The notes under the pieces are model-generated. The model ran no database searches. It was not told the origin of the DNA and worked only from the letters and a program-made list of their open reading frames with translations. Shown here piece after piece: positions 1 through 5,943 of a stretch of DNA of 9,390 bases; position 1 is the first letter of the stretch, and the number at the start of each line of letters is the position of its first letter. The translations under genes and the position numbers were made by a program. The DNA is from Thiotrichales bacterium (GTDB lineage Bacteria > Pseudomonadota > Gammaproteobacteria > Francisellales > CACEW01), in assembly GCA_023266165.1 (NCBI GenBank), contig JAHFRR010000046.1, positions 1 through 9,390 of the forward strand. Direction: 5' to 3'.

Positions 1-933
1 TTCATTGAGAGATTTATAGGCCTCCGTGAGCTCCACGTATTTGCCCACCATGGCGACCTTCACGACCCGCTTGGGATGGCGAATCGCATCAACGACCCGC
101 TCCCACTCTTTCAAAACCGCGGGAGCGATGGGCAATCCTAAACGCTGACTCACACAGACATCTAAACCTTGCTGGTGTAAAACCAGAGGCACTTCATAGA
201 TGGTACTCACATCAATGGCAGAGAAAATCGCAGACTCCGGCACATCCGTAAACAACGCGATCTTGCGCTTCTCCCCTTCTGGCATCAAGACTTCAGAGCG
301 ACACACCAACACATCCGGTTGGATCCCAATGGATCTCAATTCTTTCACAGAATGCTGTGTGGGCTTGGTCTTGAGCTCTCCAGCGACTTTCAGATAGGGC
401 AGTAAAGTCACATGTAAAAATAAAGTATTGCCTCGCCCTAATCTGGATGCCAGCTGGCGAATGGCTTCTAGAAAAGGCAGAGACTCAATATCCCCGACAG
501 TCCCTCCAATCTCCACCAAGGCCACATCAAACCCTTTAGCACCTTCGAGAATACGGGATTGGATCTCATCGGTGATGTGAGGAATCACCTGAACCGTTGC
601 CCCCAGATAATCTCCTCTGCGCTCTTTTTCAATCACAGACTGATAGACCTTCCCCGTGGTAAAATTATTGCGCTTGGACATTTTAGTTCGCACAAAGCGC
701 TCATAGTGCCCCAAATCCAGATCGGTCTCCGCGCCATCTTCTGTCACAAACACTTCGCCATGTTGAAACGGACTCATGGTACCTGGATCGATGTTGATGT
801 ACGGATCCAGCTTCAAGAGGGTCACCCGCAACCCGCGAGATTCCAGCAACGCAGCCAAAGACCCTGCCGTAATGCCTTTCCCCAGCGATGAGACCACGCC
901 ACCCGTAATAAAAATAAATCGCGTTTGCGCCAT
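1..933 (-). CDS. pyrG: CTP synthase, N-terminal 311 residues (runs off left edge)
   Basis: CTP synthase makes CTP from UTP, ATP and glutamine in the cytoplasm, the last step of de novo pyrimidine nucleotide synthesis. Translated from the ATG at 933, the protein opens MAQTRFIFITGGVVSSLGKG, the hallmark N-terminus of the family with its P-loop-like SLGKG (residues 16-20). It continues with EDGAETDLDLGHYERF and with EIGGTVGDIES, which carry the metal and UTP-site acidic residues. The whole synthetase domain and the start of the linker are present. The glutamine amidotransferase domain, with its catalytic Cys-His-Glu triad, lies beyond the left edge. AAGGA lies 9 bases before the ATG and supports this start. 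The gene follows the antitoxin after 18 bases, but it is a housekeeping gene, so an own promoter is expected (see 968-996). No defect is visible. Confidence 0.97.
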   Translation of the reverse strand, partial: MAQTRFIFITGGVVSSLGKGITAGSLAALLESRGLRVTLLKLDPYINIDPGTMSPFQHGEVFVTEDGAETDLDLGHYERFVRTKMSKRNNFTTGKVYQSVIEKERRGDYLGATVQVIPHITDEIQSRILEGAKGFDVALVEIGGTVGDIESLPFLEAIRQLASRLGRGNTLFLHVTLLPYLKVAGELKTKPTQHSVKELRSIGIQPDVLVCRSEVLMPEGEKRKIALFTDVPESAIFSAIDVSTIYEVPLVLHQQGLDVCVSQRLGLPIAPAVLKEWERVVDAIRHPKRVVKVAMVGKYVELTEAYKSLNE

Positions 934-951
934 GTGAGTCATCCTTCAAAA

Positions 952-1266
952 TCAGCGAGAAACCCCAAGAATACCAAGGCCCTTTTCAGCAATCAAATTC
1001 AATAGCTTCAGGGCAGGACCCGTGGGATGCTTCTCACCCGTTTCCCATTTCTTCACTGTAGAAGGGCTTGCATTGATATACTCTGCAAAAACAGGTTGAC
1101 TCAGCTTTGCACGTAAGCGCAGCGCTTTGATTTCTTCGGGGCTGAGTGAATGCACTGCAGGCAAGCACAGGGAATCAAATAACTTCATCGTTTTAAAGCC
1201 CATAAGCCCGCCTTCATTCAAACCTTGCGCTGTTTCATGAACGACTTCCAAAATTGTTTTCTTCAT
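952..1266 (-). CDS. HigA/YiaG-type antitoxin with Xre-family helix-turn-helix
   Basis: A 104-residue DNA-binding protein, probably the antitoxin and autorepressor of the pair. Residues 1-40 (MKKTILEVVHETAQGLNEGG onward) form the N-terminal part usual for COG2944/HigA-like antitoxins placed after PF06296 toxins. A Cro/CI-type helix-turn-helix follows: LSPEEIKALRLRAKLSQPVF, then ASPSTVKKWETGEKHPTGPA, then a final helix KLLNLIAEKG. SD GAGGTGA ends 5 bases before the ATG at 1266 and contains the stop codon of the toxin gene, only 9 bases upstream, so translation of the two is probably coupled. The toxin-first order is that of higBA. In this family the antitoxin binds the toxin and, with it, the operon operator; the inverted repeat at 1680-1694 is the obvious candidate. 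Family assignment is firm; the in vivo role is inferred. Confidence 0.88.
   Translation of the reverse strand: MKKTILEVVHETAQGLNEGGLMGFKTMKLFDSLCLPAVHSLSPEEIKALRLRAKLSQPVFAEYINASPSTVKKWETGEKHPTGPALKLLNLIAEKGLGILGVSR
968..996 (-). promoter_or_regulatory. Candidate pyrG promoter inside the antitoxin 3' end
   Basis: On the minus strand TTGATT (996-991), a 17-base spacer and TATTCT (973-968) match the sigma-70 boxes at 4 of 6 positions each. Transcription would start near 961, giving a leader of about 28 bases before the pyrG ATG. This would let pyrG be expressed independently of the autoregulated toxin-antitoxin promoter. It is a pattern match only. Confidence 0.35.
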
Positions 1267-1275
1267 CTTCTCACC

Positions 1276-1641
1276 TCATTGTACCTTGATTAATTCACCT
1301 AATTGCACTGCTTTCGCCATCTGCGTCTCACTATAAGCAAAATAAAATTTAGCTAATGCTTTCAAAGCTTCTTCCTCTTTTTGAGTAATGTTATCGCGCT
1401 TATTTTTAGCGTATCCATAAATAAAAATTGCTCTCTCCCTCATCTGCAAGCCAATAATAGTGCGTACTCCATCACGCTTCCCTTGATTCTTAATCGAAAC
1501 TCTTTTTTTATAAATACACCCGCCTAAGCTCGCATCGCAAAGTCCTGCCTGCACTTCGCTAACTGCAGCAATCAAGCGAGCATCTTCCAAGCCAATCTCT
1601 TCAGCCCATTTATGAAATAACTTCGTTTTCAAGATTCGCAT
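1276..1641 (-). CDS. RelE/HigB-like toxin (PF06296, COG4737 type)
   Basis: A 121-residue protein of the RelE/ParE superfamily; relatives are ribosome-dependent mRNA endonucleases that stop translation. The sequence runs MRILKTKLFHKWAEEIGLED (residues 1-20), a central beta-rich part with the basic segment KKRVSIKNQGKRDGVRT, then AIFIYGYAKNKRDNI and a C-terminal helix ending in QLGELIKVQ. This is the typical pattern and length for the PF06296 group. The frame is open upstream to a potential start at 1728, but the ATG at 1641 is preferred: it matches the family N-terminus and lies downstream of the promoter at 1676-1704, whose transcript would not contain the earlier starts. No strong SD precedes 1641, so translation may be weak, as is common for toxins. 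Base composition is visibly A+T-richer than in the flanking core genes, consistent with transfer. Confidence 0.85.
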   Translation of the reverse strand: MRILKTKLFHKWAEEIGLEDARLIAAVSEVQAGLCDASLGGCIYKKRVSIKNQGKRDGVRTIIGLQMRERAIFIYGYAKNKRDNITQKEEEALKALAKFYFAYSETQMAKAVQLGELIKVQ

Positions 1642-1675
1642 TTCAGAAGAGCCACTTACAATGCCATATATCTTT

Positions 1676-1704
1676 ATTGTGCCACTTCGTGGCATGGTTG
1701 TCAA
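1676..1704 (-). promoter_or_regulatory. Promoter of the toxin-antitoxin operon
   Basis: Minus strand: a perfect -35 TTGACA (1704-1699), a 17-base spacer and -10 CACAAT (1681-1676, 4 of 6). Transcription would begin near 1669, about 28 bases before the toxin ATG at 1641. The -35 box overlaps the TGA stop (1703-1701) of the asparagine-synthetase-like gene, so the TA pair carries its own promoter packed against the preceding gene. Confidence 0.6.
1680..1694. promoter_or_regulatory. Inverted repeat, probable operator of the toxin-antitoxin operon
   Basis: TGCCACTTCGTGGCA is a perfect 6-bp inverted repeat with a 3-base centre. It lies in the spacer and first bases of the -10 box of the promoter at 1676-1704. 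A half-site (GCCACTT) recurs at 1651-1657 near the presumed start of the transcript. A dyad between -35 and -10 is a classic place for a Xre-type antitoxin to block RNA polymerase. A terminator of the upstream gene is less likely because no T-run follows. Confidence 0.55.
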
Positions 1705-3167
1705 GAAATATTTCGCCACCACTCCCACATATATCCATGGATCTGCGCAATCAATTTCTGATGGCCTGTTTTAAGCTTTTTAGCGTATTGCTGATGAAAG
1801 CATGCTTGAAACGCCCCATTGGCTTGGTATTGCCGACATTTCTCGAGAGTTGATGGGATAATCCCTCCGCGCTTTTGGGCATTCTGAGAGACAGACTCTG
1901 GGGCATAGCGTTCTAGATATCGGCGAATCAGATAGCGTCCTTCCAAGCCTTGTCGCTTCAGACTTTCAGGCAAGCGATAGCAAAACTCTACCAAAGGCGG
2001 ATAGAGCAGAGGGTATCGATACTCAAAGCCCAGTGCTTTGGCAATCACTGCGCTGTATTCCACGCGCATGCGCACCTCATGGCTGTTAGGCCCTTGCAGC
2101 AAGTCCCACTCCCATTCCCGAATCGAGCCATAAGCAGGCGTGGGGGATTTTAAATTTTTAAGCCAATTTTTTATTTTTCTAAAACCCTGCAGAGTGCCTT
2201 TATCTTTCAAATATCGTGTCGGGGCATGGCTTGAAACACATTGATCTCCAGCAGCGCCTGAAAGCAAGATTTTACGTCCCTTTTGAACCACCACTTGGTG
2301 AACATTATGGGCAAGCATAAAAAAAATATACGGCGCAGAGCCTGCAAACACCCCCGCACACACCTGAAAAACGGTTTCAGGATCAAAGTCTTGCGCATCA
2401 ACATACGAGACCCACTGATCCGCGTCAATCCCCAAATGCGCCAACAGCTGATCTGCCAATACCCGATCGTCCCGCTCTTTCGAGTCGGGAGGCGCGATAT
2501 GCATCACCAGGGGGTATTGCAGCCCCAACCGATGGGCAGTCACCAAAATACTGGATGAATCCAACCCCCCACTCAGCTCTCCCATCACCTGATCTTCAGG
2601 CGTTGCGTACAAGCGCATGGCCTGCTCCATCAAATCACTGAAGCGCTCGAGATAATCCTCCTGGTGTGCCAACATCAGATCCGGTGCATCTGGCGCTAAC
2701 TTCCAGAAATAACTGACAACAGGGCTTTCTTGATTCGGCATCAGCAGCACCATGGATCCAGGCTCAACCCGCGCAATGCCTTGATAGAACGTCTGATTGC
2801 TATAGGTGTGTCGAGGGCTGAAAAGATCTTTGAGCTGCCCTTGATGAAGCTCAGGCTCCGTAAGCCCCAGCTGAGAGAACTGCCTCAACAGATCTGGCAG
2901 ATTGGAGCTAAAAACACAATATTGTCGATCCCAGTAATAATACAGGGGCTCACCTCCAAAGTGATCACGCACCAACACCACTCGGCTGGAGGGGTTATCT
3001 ACTTGGACAACAGCAAACGCGTTATAATTTTCAGACCAGCGAGCAGGCTCCAGCATTAACTCCAGAGCGTCCAGCGCCTCTGGTGTATGAGCACCCACCG
3101 CATACTGCACCCTGCGCCCATCAGAAGATGCGTGCAAGGGCCACTGGCTAGCGTTTAAAAGCTTCAT
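1701..3167 (-). CDS. Asparagine-synthetase-like ATP-dependent ligase without glutaminase cysteine
   Basis: 488 residues with two domains. Residues 1-160 resemble a class II glutamine amidotransferase fold (NAFAVVQVDN, then VVLVRDHFGGEPLYYYW at about 63-79), but the protein opens MKLL, with no cysteine at position 2, so glutamine hydrolysis should be lost. Residues 165-470 form the Asn_synthase ATP-pyrophosphatase domain (PF00733), with PP-loop SGGLDSS at 199-205. The usual SGxGGDE motif reads SGAAGDQ at 303-309, and the usual R-P-x-L-D segment reads YRYPLLYPPLVEF. The enzyme probably adenylates a carboxylate and couples an amine, as beta-lactam synthetases and lasso-peptide cyclases (McjC type) do. 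No lasso protease or obvious precursor is present, so the substrate is unknown. GAGAG lies 8 bases before the ATG. The gene is 90 bases downstream of the CMD-like gene and may be co-transcribed with it. Confidence 0.85.
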   Translation of the reverse strand: MKLLNASQWPLHASSDGRRVQYAVGAHTPEALDALELMLEPARWSENYNAFAVVQVDNPSSRVVLVRDHFGGEPLYYYWDRQYCVFSSNLPDLLRQFSQLGLTEPELHQGQLKDLFSPRHTYSNQTFYQGIARVEPGSMVLLMPNQESPVVSYFWKLAPDAPDLMLAHQEDYLERFSDLMEQAMRLYATPEDQVMGELSGGLDSSSILVTAHRLGLQYPLVMHIAPPDSKERDDRVLADQLLAHLGIDADQWVSYVDAQDFDPETVFQVCAGVFAGSAPYIFFMLAHNVHQVVVQKGRKILLSGAAGDQCVSSHAPTRYLKDKGTLQGFRKIKNWLKNLKSPTPAYGSIREWEWDLLQGPNSHEVRMRVEYSAVIAKALGFEYRYPLLYPPLVEFCYRLPESLKRQGLEGRYLIRRYLERYAPESVSQNAQKRGGIIPSTLEKCRQYQANGAFQACFHQQYAKKLKTGHQKLIAQIHGYMWEWWRNIS

Positions 3168-3257
3168 CGTCTAGACTCTCAAACGAATTTCTGTCCATCA
3201 TAAGTGAATGGTTGAGATGTGTTTGAAAGGGATGCGCAATTTTTGCATTCTTCATTC

Positions 3258-3911
3258 TTATCGACAGTCACCTCTCCCCTTGAGCTCAGCAGCGATCTCC
3301 TTTAGTAGTGCAAATCCATTCATGCTACATGGACAACCACAGTAGGTCATTTGATGTCGCATAACACCTCTTTGCTCCTCTTCAGTCAGTAACCCATTTT
3401 TTGACAATTCAATAAGACAGGTTTTTGTTTTTACTGGATTACCTTTCGCAATACATACGGAAAGTTTTATTAAAGCAACCTCTCTTGCAGAAAGGGGTTC
3501 TTCGAGAAAAGGCATACTGCTAGGAATAAGGGGATATCCCCTCTCTTCTGAGACACCCTTTAATATATTTAAACTTTTCTCAGCAGAAGTAATATACCCT
3601 AATTCAGACATATGGTTTAGTATATTCACAACATGATCAGGCGTTTTTCCCTGATGAAGAAACCCTCTTAAATGTATCTGCAACTGTTCCTCTCTTTCAA
3701 GAACGATGAGAGAAATAATTGTCACTAGACTCTTATCTAAAAAATTTAATGGTGGCAATTCCCATAGTGTGTCATATATTTCTTTTGCCACCCATTCTCC
3801 AAAAAAAGGATCAAGTTCACGGCAACGAGCATCGACTTTCTTAGCTTCTCCAACACCATAGAGTTGTATCATTGCTCGCGGCGGTTCGTTCGGTTTTGTT
3901 CCCGCAGACAT
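3258..3911 (-). CDS. Double-domain carboxymuconolactone decarboxylase (AhpD-like) family protein
   Basis: 217 residues with two CMD-type (PF02627) repeats. The first (about 38-110) has FGEWVAKEIYDTLW, then LNFLDKSLVTIISLIVLERE and IHLRGFLHQGKTPDHVVNIL. The second (about 139-207) has LSAREVALIKLSVCIAKGNP and ends YCGCPCSMNGFALLKEI. Relatives include gamma-carboxymuconolactone decarboxylases and AhpD-type alkylhydroperoxidases. The AhpD CxxC is absent; instead cysteines occur as C-x-C-x-C at 191, 193 and 195, so redox chemistry is possible but unproven. The ATG at 3911 is chosen because AAGGAG precedes it by 6 bases; the frame is open up to a GTG at 3992 with no support there. Codons are A+T-rich compared with flanking genes, suggesting acquisition. 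The substrate cannot be told. The asparagine-synthetase-like gene follows on the same strand. Confidence 0.82.
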   Translation of the reverse strand: MSAGTKPNEPPRAMIQLYGVGEAKKVDARCRELDPFFGEWVAKEIYDTLWELPPLNFLDKSLVTIISLIVLEREEQLQIHLRGFLHQGKTPDHVVNILNHMSELGYITSAEKSLNILKGVSEERGYPLIPSSMPFLEEPLSAREVALIKLSVCIAKGNPVKTKTCLIELSKNGLLTEEEQRGVMRHQMTYCGCPCSMNGFALLKEIAAELKGRGDCR

Positions 3912-3961
3912 TTTGCACTCCTTTTTGAATTTATTTATACGGTTGCATTTCTGATTTTCAA

Positions 3962-3992
3962 ATAATAACATCCCATAACACTTACGTGTCAC
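3962..3992 (-). promoter_or_regulatory. Candidate promoter of the CMD-like gene
   Basis: Minus strand: TGTTATTAT (3970-3962) is an extended -10 with 5 of 6 bases of the TATAAT box, and GTGACA (3992-3987) matches -35 at 5 of 6 positions across a long 19-base spacer. Transcription would start near 3955, 44 bases before the ATG at 3911. A partial dyad, ACAC-GTAA-GTGT, lies between the boxes. A perfect TTGACA at 4020-4015 further upstream has no good -10 at standard spacing. Confidence 0.4.
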
Positions 3993-4056
3993 GGTACCAA
4001 AAAAGGTTGATTTGTGTCAAGACGTTTATTACTCGTTTATTGATCTGGCATGTGTT

Positions 4057-4085
4057 TTGATTTTCACAACAGATCCGTGTACCAT
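4057..4085 (+). promoter_or_regulatory. Candidate promoter of the ygfB-ubiH-ubiI group
   Basis: TTGATT (4057-4062), 17 bases, TACCAT (4080-4085): each box matches sigma-70 at 4 of 6 positions with ideal spacing. Transcription would start near 4092, about 32 bases before the ygfB ATG. It is divergent from the CMD promoter within the same intergenic region (3912-4123). Confidence 0.4.
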
Positions 4086-4111
4086 AGCGCGCATGATGTG
4101 TTAGCCAAAAA

Positions 4112-4125
4112 ATTGAGATCTCAAT
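4112..4125. repeat. 14-bp perfect palindrome over the ygfB start codon
   Basis: ATTGAGATCTCAAT is fully self-complementary and includes the A and T of the ygfB ATG and the only SD-like bases (GAGA). It could be a protein-binding site or could weakly mask the start in mRNA. Roughly one perfect 14-bp palindrome is expected by chance in a window of this size, so function is unproven. Confidence 0.3.
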
Positions 4126-4690
4126 GGAACTTCCAAGCCATGATTCTGTGCAGTATGCCCTGTCTGTCTTTGATGTCGACCGCTCGGTTGCAGAAACTCA
4201 TGGATTGCTCAGCGCGTTTTTAGTGCTCGGGGTTAAAATCGAAAAATCCGCATGGCTCAATAGCTTGCAATCCCATAAAGGCGCTGGGGAAGACCCCCTC
4301 AAGGCCTCTGCTGAAACCGTACTCTCTTCGGTCTTTGAAACCACAGGACAGATGCTCAGGGAAGAAGACTATGCGTTTCAGTTGCTATTACCCGACGATG
4401 ACGCCTTGTTTGAAGCACGCGTGAATGCCTTTGCAGAATGGTGTCAGGGGTTTATCGCAGGGCTCAATCTCATGAATATTCATTTCAAAAAAAAATATAC
4501 CCCTGAAGTTGACGAGGCCTTGCAAGATCTTATTAAATTTTCTTGCCTCGCCATTGATCCCAGTGATGCTGAGGGTTCCAACGAGAATGAAGCCGCTTTG
4601 ATTGAGCTCGTGGAATATGCTCGCATCGCTGTGATGCTCTTGCATGCCCATCAAGACATGCTGCTGCCCACACCTCCTGAGAAACACTGA
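4124..4690 (+). CDS. ygfB: YgfB/UPF0149 family protein
   Basis: 188 residues, the usual length for this cytosolic, all-helical family. Recognisable parts are the N-terminal SVAETHGLLSAFLVLG (residues about 19-34; the family has a conserved HG here), the central AEWCQGFIAGLNLM (about 104-117), and the C-terminal EAALIELVEYARIAVMLLHA. In Pseudomonas, YgfB has been described as a regulator affecting AmpDh3 and beta-lactam resistance, but the family's general biochemical role is not settled. The gene heads the ubiquinone hydroxylase genes, as in many gammaproteobacteria. Its stop and the ubiH start overlap as TGATG, so translation is probably coupled. Only a weak GAGA precedes the ATG, within a palindrome. 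Confidence 0.9.
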   Translation: MELPSHDSVQYALSVFDVDRSVAETHGLLSAFLVLGVKIEKSAWLNSLQSHKGAGEDPLKASAETVLSSVFETTGQMLREEDYAFQLLLPDDDALFEARVNAFAEWCQGFIAGLNLMNIHFKKKYTPEVDEALQDLIKFSCLAIDPSDAEGSNENEAALIELVEYARIAVMLLHAHQDMLLPTPPEKH

Positions 4691-5943
4691 TGCTCGGCTC
4701 TACACCCGACCTCTCATCAGATATTCACACGGATATCTTGGTCATGGGCGCCGGGCTTTCAGGGCTGACATTGGCTAAAGCTTTGGAATACAGTGGCTTG
4801 TCTGTCATGCTCTGCGAGCAAAGCCCAGACCCAGCTACCCACATCACCTCGACGTCTTTCATAGATCAACGCGCGATTGCTCTGTCTCTGGAAAGCCAAC
4901 AAGCCTTAGAACACTTAGGTGCCTGGGCTATGATGGCACACGAGAGCACACCGATTCAAAACGTCCACGTCTCCAGTCAAGGTCAATGGGGGGTATGCCG
5001 CGTGAGTGCGCAGCAAGAAGGCCTGGAGTCTCTCGGCGTTGTGATTCCCATCACCCGACTGGCTTCTGGGCTACGGGCTTCGCTTCACAACACGCTTGCT
5101 TTAAAAATGTATTTTGATACCCGCCTTGTTTCTTTTCAACAAGAGACACACGCAGTACAGGCTTTGCTTGCTCAGCCAGGTAAAACATTAAAAGTCCAGG
5201 CTAAGCTCTTGATTGCGGCCGATGGGGCCCATTCCCCCGTGCGAGCGCAGCTGGGTATCCCCACCTCACACCACAACTATCAGCAGATCGCCTGGGTGAT
5301 GCAGGCCCAGATCAAGCGCCCTCATCATCAGATGGCCTACGAACGCTTCACCCCTGAAGGGCCGCTGGCCATTTTACCCCGATCTCCTGACACCTGCGTG
5401 TCGATCACCTGGGTTCGCAAAGACCATCATCCGCCCTTCAACACCCTCTCAGATCCTGCACGCTGCGCTTTATTGCAAGAGGCCTTCGGATATCGTTTAG
5501 GGAAATTCCTCTCAACCCATGACCCTCAGGGCTATCCACTGGTGTTACAGCAAGCCGAACGACTGTTTCAGGATCGCGTTTTACTGCTGGGCAACGCCGC
5601 CCATCATCTCCATCCGGTGGCAGGCCAGGGTTTTAATCTCACCTTGCGGGATGTGCGTGTGCTCGCACAATTACTCAAAGCCACGCCAGATCTGACCCTT
5701 AAATCCCTGCAAACCCTCTTCAACGCTTATACATTGACTCAGGCAGAGGATCAGAGGCTCACGGTGCAGATCACCCATCAATTGACTCAGGTCTTTCAAT
5801 CGAAGCACTTTCCAACCCGCTGTTTACGGGCGTGTGCCCTGAATCTCTTGGAAAGATCTCCTGTCGCACTCACCAAGCTGAACAATCAGCTGATGGGCCT
5901 TACCGCGCCTGGTATTCACCGCTATGGACACACCCATGGATAG
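4690..5943 (+). CDS. ubiH: 2-octaprenyl-6-methoxyphenol hydroxylase, ubiquinone biosynthesis
   Basis: 417-residue FAD monooxygenase of the UbiH/Coq6 family, acting at the inner face of the cytoplasmic membrane in aerobic ubiquinone synthesis (ring C1 hydroxylation for UbiH). Visible motifs are the FAD dinucleotide-binding GAGLSG (20-25) with the ribose-binding Glu at 43, DQRAIALS (59-66), the second FAD/NAD(P)H motif ADGAHSPVR (D178-G179), and the third motif LLGNAAHHLHPVAGQGFNL (about 299-317). That last motif has GN rather than the common GD, a trait I recall from UbiH and the main reason for choosing UbiH over UbiI or UbiF. Length is close to the family norm (about 390) with a short extra N-terminus. 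The gene starts within the ygfB stop (1-base overlap) and is followed by a second hydroxylase with a 20-base overlap. Confidence 0.88.
   Translation: MLGSTPDLSSDIHTDILVMGAGLSGLTLAKALEYSGLSVMLCEQSPDPATHITSTSFIDQRAIALSLESQQALEHLGAWAMMAHESTPIQNVHVSSQGQWGVCRVSAQQEGLESLGVVIPITRLASGLRASLHNTLALKMYFDTRLVSFQQETHAVQALLAQPGKTLKVQAKLLIAADGAHSPVRAQLGIPTSHHNYQQIAWVMQAQIKRPHHQMAYERFTPEGPLAILPRSPDTCVSITWVRKDHHPPFNTLSDPARCALLQEAFGYRLGKFLSTHDPQGYPLVLQQAERLFQDRVLLLGNAAHHLHPVAGQGFNLTLRDVRVLAQLLKATPDLTLKSLQTLFNAYTLTQAEDQRLTVQITHQLTQVFQSKHFPTRCLRACALNLLERSPVALTKLNNQLMGLTAPGIHRYGHTHG

Noticed and set aside
559..891. 110-codon plus-strand ORF opposite pyrG
   Set aside because: It lies across the strongly conserved CTP synthase N-terminus, which fully explains the open frame.
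2283..2558. 91-codon plus-strand ORF inside the asparagine-synthetase-like gene
   Set aside because: Antisense to a clear conserved domain, with no ribosome site and no recognisable motif. The same applies to 1950-2153 and 2730-3059 plus.
1701..3911. Lasso-peptide biosynthetic cluster
   Set aside because: The ligase resembles McjC-type cyclases in lacking the cysteine, but no transglutaminase-like protease, no leader with the penultimate Thr and no Gly-start core is present in the window.
4034..4099. 21-codon minus-strand ORF upstream of the CMD gene
   Set aside because: No ribosome site, it lies before the proposed CMD promoter, and it is short enough to be chance.
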